From the NCBI GenBank assembly GCA_964613215.1, contig CAZTHK010000003.1:1-64000 (forward strand): DNA of 64,000 nucleotides, in the 5' to 3' direction. The stretch comes from CAZTHK01 sp964613215 (GTDB lineage Bacteria > Krumholzibacteriota > Krumholzibacteriia > Krumholzibacteriales > CAZTHK01). The notes under the pieces were generated by a model. The model saw only the letters and a program-made list of their open reading frames with translations, had not been told where the DNA came from and made no database searches. This document shows positions 46,737 to 55,950 of the stretch, piece after piece. The translations under genes and the position numbers were made by a program. Every line of letters starts with the position of its first letter. Position 1 is the stretch's first letter.

Positions 46737-48173
46737 ATGGATGATATTTCTTCAAAAAGAAAGGGAGCCCGGGCCAATTTTGCCGGCGAGGATCTTAAAG
46801 AGGCCCTGGATAAAAAGAACATCGCCTTCAAAGCCCTGTTCAGCCTGATCGAAAGATTGGGAACCACTCTGGATCTGGAGAAGGTGGTCAGGCTTTTCCT
46901 TACCACCCTGATGGGACAGATCGGATTGAGGAAGGTGGCCCTCTATCTCCCCGCTCCGGGTGAGAGGGTAATGGTACCTTATCACTCTATCGGTTTGAAA
47001 AAAGATACCCAGCTGCCCCCCCTGGAGAAGTACGGGAAGTTCATGCAGTGGCTTCAGAAATCGGGCACTCTGGTTCATATAGACAATTTTTTCAATTCTG
47101 CCGGAGGGCTTGATGAAGAGTATCAGGAACTGAATCTTTTCGTGGAGGGAGGTTTTGCCTATGTTCTCCCCCTGGTGGAAAAGGAGGAGACCATAGGGGT
47201 GATACTTCTCAGCAACAAGGTTGCCGGAGAAGGGTTCAGCGAGTTCGATGTTGAGATGATGCTGATGATTTCAAGAGTAGCCTCTATTACCATCAGGAAC
47301 GCCTGGTTATACCAGAAGACCACCCGGGCCAAGAGTGAACTGGAAAACTTTTCCAAGGTCAAGAAACAGTTTATCAACCATACCTCTCACGAATTGAGAA
47401 CTCCACTTACCGTTATTAACAGCACCATATGGTCCATCGATGTTGATGAAGGCGATTCCATCCTGCTCAATATGGCCAGGGACGCTGTTACCAATCTGAA
47501 GAACAAGGTCGAACTTCTGTTGTCTCTGAATGATATAGAACTGAATGAGAATGCCTTAAATCCGGAGAGCTGTGACGTCTACTCCATCCTGGAGGATTGC
47601 CTGAGAGAGATTATCGCGGAGGTAGAGGAGAAAAGGGTCAGAGTAACCCTGAACAACAAAGCAGGTTCCTGTCAGATAAAGGCTGATCCCTCCAAGTTAA
47701 AGATAGTATACAAGGCTCTGATAGATAATGCCCTCAATTATGTAAAGTCCGGGGGGGAGATCAATATCGATGTAGAATTGTCGGAGCATCCTCCGGGGGA
47801 GGAGGACGGGATTGAGTTGAAAGGATGGAACGCCGGAACCTTTGAAGATTCTCTTCCCCGGCCGGAGGAGCCCGTTGATGTTCTTGATTCAGCAGTTAAA
47901 CAGGAGGGTATGCTGTTCCAGCCCTCCAGCCAGACTTCCTATCTGGTAGCCAGAGTTAGTGATGATGGGATAGGAATACCTCAGGAAGAGATTGTATCTC
48001 TTTCGGAACCATTCAAAAGAGCTTCCAATTCACCTCTGGCAGATGTGAGGGGGTTGGGTATAGGTCTTTCCATTTCCCAGAGAATCGTATCCGGGCACGG
48101 GGGAAGGTTGTTCTGCAAGAGTGAACAGAATGGCGGCAGCGAATTCTCCGTTTGGCTTCCCGCCGGCTGGTAA
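46737..48173 (+). CDS. GAF-domain sensor histidine kinase
   Basis: The 478-residue cytoplasmic kinase has a GAF domain at about 35-195 (ERLGTTLDLEKVVRLFL, YVLPLVEKEETIGVILLS), HisKA with His218 in NHTSHELRTPL, and an ATPase with ALIDNALNYVKSGG, DDGIGIP and GLGIGLSISQRI. A 45-residue insert rich in Glu/Pro/Asp (about 340-390) splits the ATPase domain. It lies 14 bases after the RsbW/V fusion gene and ends the operon. No response regulator is adjacent. It may pass its signal to the partner-switch proteins or to a distant regulator. Confidence 0.88.
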   Translation: MDDISSKRKGARANFAGEDLKEALDKKNIAFKALFSLIERLGTTLDLEKVVRLFLTTLMGQIGLRKVALYLPAPGERVMVPYHSIGLKKDTQLPPLEKYGKFMQWLQKSGTLVHIDNFFNSAGGLDEEYQELNLFVEGGFAYVLPLVEKEETIGVILLSNKVAGEGFSEFDVEMMLMISRVASITIRNAWLYQKTTRAKSELENFSKVKKQFINHTSHELRTPLTVINSTIWSIDVDEGDSILLNMARDAVTNLKNKVELLLSLNDIELNENALNPESCDVYSILEDCLREIIAEVEEKRVRVTLNNKAGSCQIKADPSKLKIVYKALIDNALNYVKSGGEINIDVELSEHPPGEEDGIELKGWNAGTFEDSLPRPEEPVDVLDSAVKQEGMLFQPSSQTSYLVARVSDDGIGIPQEEIVSLSEPFKRASNSPLADVRGLGIGLSISQRIVSGHGGRLFCKSEQNGGSEFSVWLPAGW

Positions 48174-48461
48174 TTTAACAGTGAAATATATGTCCGGGTT
48201 AACCCCATTCTTATCCTTATCCCTTGAAATTTTTCGGGGCAATTCTGTCAGGAGAGTATATAACTCGGGGGATGTTGAATTCCGGCAGGATATTAATCAG
48301 CCTTTTCAAGGGCAGACTTCCGGTGGCGTTGTTCTTGCAAAATATTGATATGAAAAAATTAATTTTTCAGGCTCAACGGCAGCCCATTAGGGACGGCTGT
48401 GCAAGCAGCCGGAAAATTACGATATGTATCTCTAAGTGCATGTTTTATTGGCAGTTATAAT

Positions 48462-49508
48462 ATGGATTGCTCCGAAGATAAATCCGCCGGCTCCACCGGG
48501 AAAGGAGGACTTCTGGCGATGGTGCTGAAGAGGGGAAAATATTTTCTTGCCCTCACGGCATTTATTTCCCTTTTGCTCTCGCTGGTGGTCCTGTCCACCC
48601 TGGATAAACGCTACACCTCTGTGGCTACGGTATTGCCCTCCAATTCCACCTCACCTGATTTAAACCCCGGGGGCGGTCAATTCTCCGGTATCGGATTCCT
48701 GATGGGGATAAATAACAGCAGAGACAACCTGCCACTCTATCCGGTAATTCTCAGGAGCAGAAGGGTGAGCAGGGATATAATCAAAAGGCAGTATACCTTC
48801 GACCGGAATGGTGAAACGGTAGACAGGACTCTGATGGAATATCTGGGTGCCACCAGTGAGGATGCCGCTATCTTCAAACTGAGATCCCGGGTGGCCGCTT
48901 TCAAGATGGACCGGGAAAGCAATACCCTGGTCATCAGGGTGGTAACCGGAAATCCGGAACTCTCCGCTCAGGTGGGCCGGGCATACATTGACAGGCTGGA
49001 GCAATTTAACCGGAATGACCACCGCTCCAATTCTGAGAAGGTATATCATTTCATCCAGAAAAAGGTGGAGGAGAACAGAGCTGCTCTGAACCTGGCAGAG
49101 GAGAAGCTGAGATTATTCCGGGAAAGGAACAGGAACTTTAACATCTCCACCAGTCCCGAACTTCAGATGAAGCACCGGCGGCTGCTCCGCAGGGTTGAGG
49201 TGGAGAGGGCCCTGTTCATTGAGTTCGGAAAGCAGCTCAAAAAGGCTACCGTGGATATGAAGCGGGATACTCCGGTGCTAAATGTCCTGGACAGCGGGGC
49301 AATACCCTCCCGGCCCTCCTGGCCAAATCCTGCATTATTCATTCTAGCTTTTATGTTGGCGGGAGTGATGGGGGGGACCATCTTTCTGATAATCAGGGAG
49401 TCATTCAGGAGATGGAGAGAGGGGAATGATTCCCGGATGGTGGAGGAGTTGATCGGTGAGCTGAAGGGGGATCTCAGATCGGTTCCCCTGCTCAAGAACA
49501 GATTGTAA
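48462..49508 (+). CDS. Wzz-type polysaccharide co-polymerase
   Basis: The protein starts most likely at ATG 48462 (MDCSEDKS), matching the N-terminal layout of the second copy at 51065-52009. An alternative ATG at 48519 has AAGGAGG 10 nt upstream. The 348-residue product has a first membrane helix (about 30-50), a periplasmic part with SVATVLPSNST and PVILRSRRVSRDII, a long coiled coil (about 190-260) and a second helix near 305-325, without a kinase domain. Such proteins set polysaccharide chain length with Wzy. It lies 36 bases ahead of the polymerase gene. Confidence 0.83.
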   Translation: MDCSEDKSAGSTGKGGLLAMVLKRGKYFLALTAFISLLLSLVVLSTLDKRYTSVATVLPSNSTSPDLNPGGGQFSGIGFLMGINNSRDNLPLYPVILRSRRVSRDIIKRQYTFDRNGETVDRTLMEYLGATSEDAAIFKLRSRVAAFKMDRESNTLVIRVVTGNPELSAQVGRAYIDRLEQFNRNDHRSNSEKVYHFIQKKVEENRAALNLAEEKLRLFRERNRNFNISTSPELQMKHRRLLRRVEVERALFIEFGKQLKKATVDMKRDTPVLNVLDSGAIPSRPSWPNPALFILAFMLAGVMGGTIFLIIRESFRRWREGNDSRMVEELIGELKGDLRSVPLLKNRL

Positions 49509-49544
49509 CAGACAAATCAACCCTTAACAGGGATTGGATAAGGG

Positions 49545-50933
49545 ATGCGCCGTCAGATCAACAGCATACCTATTTCCCGGCCGGAGATATTTGCAGCCAT
49601 GATGGTGGTGGCAGTGGCAGCGGTTATCTTCCTCCGTGACCCCAGGCTGGTATTTGTTGCGGTACTTGCCGTTCCCCTCCTGGTTATTTTCAAAAAACCA
49701 TCTCTGATACTCTATCTTCTCACCGGCATTGCCCTTATGAGGATAGATGCATGGGCTTCTTACGCCCTCTCCATCCCCTTCGGCAAGGTGGTTTTCCTGC
49801 TGACCGGCTTCAGTATGATCCTGGTATTGTTTCTCACCAGAACAGAGGTCAACAAGCCTGGTATGACGGTTCGAATACTATTTACCTTTCTGGCCACCTA
49901 TTTTATATTCGGGCTGATTAATGCCTCTTCCAGGGGAACTTTCCTGTGGCTTCAGGATTCCGCATATGCGGTCAGTTACTTTGTGGTGGTTTATCTGCTG
50001 GTAAACAGCTTTTCCAGACTGGAGAAGGTAGTTTATCTGATCGCCGGAGCAGGCATTATTGTAAGCCTGTTGAATGTGGTAGAGTTTTTCAACCCCCGGA
50101 CGGTTACCCTGTCTCAATCCCTGGGGCGTGCGGCCGGCCTGCTGAAGAATGCCAATACTTCCGCCCTGGTTATCAATGTGGCCATGATCGCCATTCTCTA
50201 TCCCCTGCGGGTCGCCTCTTCACGGATTAAGGCTCTGGTACTGGTATTGGCGGAGATATGTTGCTTTCTGGGTGTATTTACCACCTTCTCCCGTGAGGGG
50301 ATAATAATATTCTCCATGATATTTGCAGGTCAGTTCTTCATAATCCGGCAGCGGTCCCGCCGGTTCATGATCATCGCAGTTGCCGGCATTTTAGTAACTG
50401 TGGCCATTATAAATATAATGCAATATATATCATTAAATGCCATCGGGGATGTAAGATACTCCTTTCAGAAGATCTCCACCCTGGTGCAGGGCCAGGTGGA
50501 TGACAACGGCCGCCTGTTTTTACTTAAGTTTCATCTGGGGCGGTTTGCCAGACATCCCTTCACCGGCAACGGGCTGTATTCGGCCATGCTGTATTCCATT
50601 GACTCGGCTGCAATGGGTGAAACCATGGTTCCCAACGGGCCTCACAATACCTTTGTCCTGATCCTTTCCGAAACTGGAATAGTACCCCTCCTGGTCTATA
50701 TTCTTTTCCTCACATATCTATTCAGAAATGTTATTATGATGATATCGGCCGCTGGTTCAGATTTAAGGAAAAAGTCTCTGGCACTCTGCATAATGTTCCT
50801 TTTCGGATTGGTGGTTGTTCATCACATTTTCAGCCATATGCTGATAGTATCCAGATATTCCATGGTATTGTTCGCTCTATCAGGTCTCCCGCACGGTTTA
50901 TTCTCCCCCTCCCATAAAAACTCCCGGAGTTGA
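49545..50933 (+). CDS. O-antigen ligase/polymerase (Wzy/WaaL family)
   Basis: The 462-residue polytopic protein has about 11 helices and the Wzy_C signature in the long periplasmic loop region: TFSREGIIIFSMIFAG near 245-260, then PFTGNGLYSAMLY near 338 and NGPHNTFVLILSETGI near 365, where the His and Arg residues needed by the family lie. It joins or polymerises undecaprenyl-linked glycan on the outer face of the inner membrane. It is flanked by two Wzz-type proteins, one on each strand. The second faces it with 131 bases between the stops. Confidence 0.82.
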   Translation: MRRQINSIPISRPEIFAAMMVVAVAAVIFLRDPRLVFVAVLAVPLLVIFKKPSLILYLLTGIALMRIDAWASYALSIPFGKVVFLLTGFSMILVLFLTRTEVNKPGMTVRILFTFLATYFIFGLINASSRGTFLWLQDSAYAVSYFVVVYLLVNSFSRLEKVVYLIAGAGIIVSLLNVVEFFNPRTVTLSQSLGRAAGLLKNANTSALVINVAMIAILYPLRVASSRIKALVLVLAEICCFLGVFTTFSREGIIIFSMIFAGQFFIIRQRSRRFMIIAVAGILVTVAIINIMQYISLNAIGDVRYSFQKISTLVQGQVDDNGRLFLLKFHLGRFARHPFTGNGLYSAMLYSIDSAAMGETMVPNGPHNTFVLILSETGIVPLLVYILFLTYLFRNVIMMISAAGSDLRKKSLALCIMFLFGLVVVHHIFSHMLIVSRYSMVLFALSGLPHGLFSPSHKNSRS

Positions 50934-51064
50934 GCATAAAAACCTGCCGGCGGAACAGTCGCTCCCTTCTGCCTGGTTATCATACTGTCCATGGGAAAAG
51001 GCCGGTCCGGGTTCCCCGGGGCACCTGCAGATGACCGGGATTCCACTGAGGTTTTGGATATATA

Positions 51065-52009
51065 TCAATCCGCCAGCAGTTTCTTGATAATTTCCGAGGG
51101 AGAAACCTCCAGCATCACCGGAGTGAGAACTCCCAGCATCAGCGAAATCATGCCACCCAGAAGGGATATGTTCTTCCTGCTGGGCCAGCACTTCAGGGTG
51201 GGAACCCTGGCCCGGTCCAGTATCCTGACAAGGGGGGATTCTCGCTCGGCCCGGATATTAACCAGCTGGTACTGTTTGATCAGGTTTATGTATACTTCCG
51301 TCTTGAGTTCCAGCCGGTTGAGCAGGCGCTGATGTTCCATCAGGACCCTGGGATTTGTAGACTTGTAGTAGTTGCGGTGGTTCTTCTCGAATCCGGCCAG
51401 CTCCTCCTCCGCCCGGTACAGCTCCTGTTCAGCCTTAACCAGCTCCTCCCGGATAAGGTTTTGCTCGACCCGTGTCCGGTGCCGGTGTTTATCTTCCAGG
51501 AATTCTTTCAGCAGTGAAGTTATTCTCTCAACTATCCAGGCGGAGAGCTCCGGATTCCCGGTGACTGCCTTAAGAGTGACCACACCGGTCTTCTTGTCTC
51601 TGGATGCACTGAATATTCCGGACAGTTTATTCAGGGTTTCCTCCCTGTTGGTGCCACCCAGTATCTCTTCCAGGGTGGCGGTTTCTTCCCCCCCCGGGAA
51701 TTCGGACTGAAGAAGCTTTTCCCTGATTTTTCTGCTATTAAGTATTACCGGAAAGTAGAAGGAGCTGTTGGTCGGTACATTCAGATTCAGGTTGATATTC
51801 ATGGTGCTTAGTGCGCTGCTGAGCTGCTGGCGGGAATCCATTGAACCGGTGGGCAGGATAGTGCAGTCAGCCCTGAATTTTACCGGCAGAAACAGAGCCG
51901 CTAGGATGGATAGTACGCATCCACCCCCAATTATAGCTATGGTTACCCTGCGTCTCCGTATCAGTGAACTGATAAGCAGGGTAAAAGAAAGATTTTCCGG
52001 TTCATTCAT
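51065..52009 (-). CDS. Second Wzz-type polysaccharide co-polymerase
   Basis: The 314-residue paralog of the protein at 48462-49508 has a first helix (about 24-43), DCTILPTGSMDS and FPVILNSRKIREKLL in place of the paralog's VATVLPSNST and YPVILRSRRVSRDII, a coiled coil (about 165-245) and a C-terminal helix (ISLLGGMISLMLGVLTPVML). It converges on the polymerase gene. Two co-polymerases around one Wzy may set two chain lengths or serve two polysaccharides. Confidence 0.82.
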   Translation of the reverse strand: MNEPENLSFTLLISSLIRRRRVTIAIIGGGCVLSILAALFLPVKFRADCTILPTGSMDSRQQLSSALSTMNINLNLNVPTNSSFYFPVILNSRKIREKLLQSEFPGGEETATLEEILGGTNREETLNKLSGIFSASRDKKTGVVTLKAVTGNPELSAWIVERITSLLKEFLEDKHRHRTRVEQNLIREELVKAEQELYRAEEELAGFEKNHRNYYKSTNPRVLMEHQRLLNRLELKTEVYINLIKQYQLVNIRAERESPLVRILDRARVPTLKCWPSRKNISLLGGMISLMLGVLTPVMLEVSPSEIIKKLLAD

Positions 52010-52435
52010 CTCTATCTTCCGTGCATTATGGATTTAATTTTCAGTTTACCAGTCTGGTTGTGTTGCTCTCTGGAATTGTTTATCCCGGGGAAAATCCCGG
52101 CAAATCCTTTCCGCTGTAACAGTAACAGAATGTATTCCCTTCGTGACCGTTCCGTGATAATAGTTGTCAGGCTTCATCCACGGTCAGTCCGTTCAATCAT
52201 AAAAACATGAGAGCACCCTTCGCAGTCAGGCACTCAGTAGTAATATTATCAAGACACGTTCCACCGGGAAGCTAAAAAACGAATCCGTTTATGCCGTTTA
52301 TTTTATGTTATTACAACATGTTATGATTATGCATTTTTAGTGTTCCGGGAGCTGCTTATGCTCCGGGTGCAAAGCCGGAATATAAAGCCGGGTGTGGAGG
52401 GAAAAACATTCCGGTTCGGGGGGTCAAACCCCGGT

Positions 52436-52469
52436 AAAATAAAAACGGCCCCGCAGCAGCGGAGCCGTC
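52436..52469 (-). terminator. Rho-independent terminator of the cyclophilin gene
   Basis: On the minus strand a 10-bp stem with one mismatch (ACGGCTCCGC / GCGGGGCCGT) and a 4-base loop is followed by TTTTATTTT. It lies about 265 bases beyond the cyclophilin stop, so the cyclophilin transcript would include repeat copy C. No gene is supportable elsewhere in 52010-52733. Confidence 0.7.
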
Positions 52470-52489
52470 TATAAGTGTTCCCTCAATCC

Positions 52490-52609
52490 AATAACCCGCA
52501 GGACAGAGTTCCACGGGCTTGTCCGCGGGTGAATGTGAACTCCGCCCGGAGGGGTGGTGCGAGAAGCTCGTATTCTGATTAAATGCCATGGGCCTGCCCA
52601 TGGTTATCT
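52490..52609. repeat. Structured intergenic repeat, copy C
   Basis: This is the third copy of the element at 5753-5872, about 46 kb away. Blocks CAATAACCCGCAGGACAGAG, GTGAATGTGAACTCCGCCC and GAAGCTCGTATTCTGATTAA match copy A closely. The final palindrome is CCATGGGCCTGCCCATGG where copy A has CCACGGGCTTGCCCGTGG. The changed C-G pair has become T-A on both sides, so base pairing is kept. Confidence 0.85.
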
Positions 52610-52733
52610 GCTCATTCCTGCGGGATAGACAACAGCATCAATCTGCAGGAATCCCTCTTTAATACGCCGGCAATCAACCGTACCGTTACCTGGCCGGCTG
52701 TGATCCGGGCGGAACCATGAAGGTTTGTCTCTA

Positions 52734-53372
52734 CTACTCTTCAGTTTGCCCGGTTTCTAACTCTTCTTCATCTTCGGGATAATATCTCCGCATGGATTTG
52801 ATTACCACCGGTTCCGCGGGAACATTCTTGCGGCCCTTCCTGGTAGTAGTTTCCACATCTTTGATCTTCTGGATTACATCCCATCCCTCTGCTATCTTGC
52901 CGAATACGGCATAACCATAGCCTCTGGGTGTATTATCTCTGTGATCAAGCGCCTTGTTGTCCTTTAGATTAATAAAGAACTGACTGGTGGCGCTGTTTAT
53001 TTCCGATGTTCTGGCCATGGAGAGGGTACCCTTCAGATTCTTCAGCCCATTGTCTGCTTCGTTTTGGATGGGAGAGGCGGTGGCTTTCTTATACATATCC
53101 TTGGTCAATCCTCCACCCTGAATAACGAATCCGGGTATGATTCTGTGGAATATGGTTCCATCATAGAATTTCTTATCCACATAGTTGAGAAAATTCTCAA
53201 CGGTCTTGGGAGCTTCATCCTTGAAGAGTTCTATCTTGAATTCTCCCATTGAGGTTTTACAGATAACTACAGGGTTATCATCCTCTTCAGCGGCCATTGA
53301 ATCCGCTGCAGTAATAAAGGGTATTACAGCCAGCGAAAAAATCAGGGTTAATACCAGTGCCTTGTAACGCAT
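52734..53372 (-). CDS. Secreted cyclophilin-type peptidyl-prolyl isomerase
   Basis: The 212-residue precursor has a signal peptide (hydrophobic 7-25) and the cyclophilin core: TVENFLNYVDKKFYDGTIFHRIIPGFVIQGGG (about 56-88), with the active-site FHR motif, then GTLSMARTSEINSATSQFFINL with the substrate-binding residues and FGKIAEGWDVI. It catalyses proline isomerisation in the periplasm. A strong ribosome site (AAAGGAGG) precedes the ATG. The gene has its own promoter and terminator. Confidence 0.93.
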   Translation of the reverse strand: MRYKALVLTLIFSLAVIPFITAADSMAAEEDDNPVVICKTSMGEFKIELFKDEAPKTVENFLNYVDKKFYDGTIFHRIIPGFVIQGGGLTKDMYKKATASPIQNEADNGLKNLKGTLSMARTSEINSATSQFFINLKDNKALDHRDNTPRGYGYAVFGKIAEGWDVIQKIKDVETTTRKGRKNVPAEPVVIKSMRRYYPEDEEELETGQTEE

Positions 53373-53426
53373 CCGGTGAGACCTCCTTTTCTGAACAAAA
53401 TTACCAGCTTCCGTTATCTGTTAGAA

Positions 53427-53455
53427 AGTATAAGCATCCTGAAAAGCAATGTAAA
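53427..53455 (-). promoter_or_regulatory. Promoter of the cyclophilin gene
   Basis: On the minus strand TTTACA (plus 53450-53455), 17 bases and TATACT (plus 53427-53432) stand 54 bases ahead of the start codon. I see no gene in 53456-53999; the part near 54000 must contain the leader of the PhzF gene. Confidence 0.65.
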
Positions 53456-53999
53456 ACAAAAATCCGGTCCATAACAGTAAACCGGAGGCATGATTCCGGA
53501 TGGTTGCAGGCGGCTGAATGTTATTGCCGGTGGGCCCGGTTTCATGCTTTGCATTTGACCGGATGCTGATTCTTAATACCGGGATACCATGCCATCAAGG
53601 AGTGCTGAATATTCTCCCCAGGAGGATCTCGATAAGGAAAAATAACGGATATCAATAACATTTTAAGTCGTTCTATTAATTACAAATAGTCAGATTCCGG
53701 GCCGGCATGATTTTTTATTCTCCCCCTTCCCCGGGGCGAGAGCGGGCTTATTGATTGATCGGGCTGTAAGCGGACCTATTACATTCAAACAGTTATGGTC
53801 CGGACCGGTAAGATGATATTATAGTTGCCTTTCCAGCATAAAGGATGGGGTTTATGAATTATGGGGGCTGGGATCAGCTCCTGCCGATATCAAAGCGCTT
53901 TATCGGATTAACAGAATGTGTTAAATTTTTTTCTTTTCTAAACAGCAACATTTCTGGTAGGATGGGGTAAATTTCTTGATAGATTTGAAGGGATAGGAA

Positions 54000-54893
54000 A
54001 TGAGTGAGAAATTAACTTACTATCATGTGGATGTATTCGCCCGCAGGCAGTTCGGAGGTAATCAGCTGGCTGTTTTCACCGAACCCGGTGATATTACCGA
54101 CAGGAAGATGGAATTAATAGCCAGCGAGATGGGGTTTTCCGAAACTACCTATGTCTTTCCTTCCAGCGAGAAGGACGTTGATGCAGAATTGAGAATATTT
54201 ACCCCGGCCGAAGAGATTCCATTCGCCGGCCACCCGGTAATAGGAACAGCCTTTGTGCTGGCCATGATGAAAACGGGAAAGAAGAAACCAAAGAATCTGA
54301 GGTTTCAGCTCAAATCCGGAATGATCGATGTGGACCTGCAGTATTCTTCAGGCAAGGTTAACAGTGTAACCATGTATCAGCCTGTTCCCACCTTCGGAAC
54401 GGCCCTGCAGAACAGGGGGCAGGCAGCCAGGGCACTGGGCTTGAGAAACATGAATGTGATGGGAGGTGGTGTGGTCTCCAATGGTCTGGATTTTCTTATA
54501 GTGGAGGCTGATTCGGTGGAATCTGTAGAGAAGGCGGATCTCAGCATACCGGAGGCCATAAAAGTCATACAGAGGCACAAGGTATGCGGAATTTACCTTT
54601 TCGCCCGGATAGAGGAGGATAAGAACAAGAATATTCACGCCCGTTTCTTTGCTCCGGTACTGGATGTAATAGAAGACCCTGCTACCGGTTCAGCTGCAGG
54701 TGCGCTGGGGGGATATTTGAGCAGGATATTCAAGTTTCCCTCCGAGTTCCGCCTGGCCATAGAGCAGGGGGTGGAGATGGGAAGATCCAGCTATATCAGG
54801 GTGGATGTGAACTGTGACCGGGGGCTGCTGCAGAGTGTATCCGTTACCGGTCATGTTATCGAGGTGGGCCAGGGGGAGATAACCCTGCAGTAG
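54000..54893 (+). CDS. PhzF-family isomerase
   Basis: The 297-residue protein has the two-lobed PhzF/diaminopimelate-epimerase fold. It begins YYHVDVFARRQFGGNQLAVF, with catalytic Glu47 in MGFSETTYVF, then FTPAEEIPFAGHPVIGTAFVL near 65-85, and in the second lobe RFFAPVLDVIEDPATGSAAGALGGYL near 213-238. The substrate is unknown for most family members, and phenazine genes are absent here. AGGGATAGGAA precedes the ATG. It ends two bases before a converging small gene. Confidence 0.93.
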   Translation: MSEKLTYYHVDVFARRQFGGNQLAVFTEPGDITDRKMELIASEMGFSETTYVFPSSEKDVDAELRIFTPAEEIPFAGHPVIGTAFVLAMMKTGKKKPKNLRFQLKSGMIDVDLQYSSGKVNSVTMYQPVPTFGTALQNRGQAARALGLRNMNVMGGGVVSNGLDFLIVEADSVESVEKADLSIPEAIKVIQRHKVCGIYLFARIEEDKNKNIHARFFAPVLDVIEDPATGSAAGALGGYLSRIFKFPSEFRLAIEQGVEMGRSSYIRVDVNCDRGLLQSVSVTGHVIEVGQGEITLQ

Positions 54894-54895
54894 GT

Positions 54896-55099
54896 TTACC
54901 GATTTATTTTTATTATTTTTGCTTTTTTCTTTTCAATGCGCTTTTCCCTCATGGCAATTCTCCGCTCCGGATCATGCTTTTCCAGATACTCCTCCATGGT
55001 TATGCCGAATAATTCTTTCAGAGTTATACCCGCAGGGAATTTATTGGATAACAGAGACTTGATTTTATTTAACTTATCCATGAACTCAGGATCGGCCAT
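54896..55099 (-). CDS. Small basic hypothetical protein
   Basis: The 67-residue product reads MADPEFMDKLNKIKSLLSNK at the start and ends in a Lys-rich helix (RRIAMREKRIEKKKAKIIK). A central GITLKELFGITMEEYLEKHDPE looks like a folded helical unit. I do not recognise it. The frame is short, but composition differs from random frames here and it fits exactly against the PhzF stop. Confidence 0.5.
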   Translation of the reverse strand: MADPEFMDKLNKIKSLLSNKFPAGITLKELFGITMEEYLEKHDPERRIAMREKRIEKKKAKIIKINR

Positions 55100-55712
55100 G
55101 AATCTGAGTTCGTATTTGTTTTTTAATCACCCGGGTTTTCCCTGCACCTGCAATGCCCCTGATAGTTTTCAGAGCTATAGACTGGCTGATCAATTGCCTG
55201 CCTGAATAAAATATTAATATATTCGAATTTACCAGTGATTTTAGATCTGCCGCTGGTGGTAATCATACCGTACCTCCCAATTTCAGATTTTACCCATCCC
55301 GCAGTCCGTTATTATTATACCGCAGGGTTTCGGGAGCCCGGTCAAGGCCCCCGGAAGGCCTTCGAAGGGGTCAATTGATCAAACCAGTCCGGGTGGAGCG
55401 AGAAAATGTCTGTGTGGGAAATTAATGGCCTTCTCCGGCTAACTTATTAGCATAGATAAGATTGTGCAGAAATTGGCCACAAAATCCTGTCAAAAAAAAG
55501 TTGTAAAATTTTAAAAATTCTCGATATTTTTTTGGTTTAAATATCAGATGATGTTCAATAGAACCTAACGGCAAATCAAGTAATAATCAGCCACAGATAA
55601 CGGCACTTTTATAACCCGGTTAATCAGTAAACCTGCTTTCGGATAATTATTGCCCCGCCGGAGGCCAAAGGGGGGGATAAAATCTATTTTGCTGAATTAT
55701 ATATAATTATGC

Positions 55713-55742
55713 TTGACTTGGTACTACCGGATAGGGTAATAT
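55713..55742 (+). promoter_or_regulatory. Promoter for a probable small RNA
   Basis: TTGACT (55713-55718), an 18-base spacer and TATAAT-like TAATAT (55737-55742) face a hairpin with terminator 26 bases downstream. No reading frame follows. Confidence 0.5.
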
Positions 55743-55749
55743 CCGCTAT

Positions 55750-55831
55750 TATTCCATGGTTTTGATGCCGGAAAAGGTTCTGTGGAGGTGGCCCGCGTGA
55801 CCCCTTCGGTGGTTCCCTTTTCCGGTTTTTT
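55750..55831 (+). ncRNA. Probable small RNA with terminator, family unknown
   Basis: Between the promoter at 55713 and a T6 run at 55826-55831 lies an ~82-base transcript. Its ends form a perfect 10-bp stem, CCGGAAAAGG (55768-55777) with CCTTTTCCGG (55816-55825). The 38-base interior contains a small hairpin with a TTCG loop (ACCCCTTCGGTGGT). The T run directly after the outer stem makes it a terminator as well. No coding frame fits. It lacks the SRP RNA tetraloop motif and resembles no family I know. I see no gene in the rest of 55100-55949. Confidence 0.5.
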
Positions 55832-55950
55832 GCAGTTAATCCGGGGGCTCATAATCTAACCCGGATAATTCATAAAAACGGCAGTCCCCGCTGCTCAGCA
55901 TACTGTACCCGAAGAAGTAATAAGCCTCAATATTTCCAGAGGCTTGCAGA

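Noticed and set aside
48174..48461. JUMPstart/ops-type antitermination element before the Wzz gene
   Set aside because: No GGCGGTAG-like sequence is present. An AT-rich hairpin (TGAAAAA/TTTTTCA near 48351) and a small CGGCTG/CAGCCG stem are all I see.
55750..55831. Signal recognition particle RNA or 6S RNA
   Set aside because: The GGAA tetraloop with its flanking SRP core is absent, and it is too short for 6S RNA.
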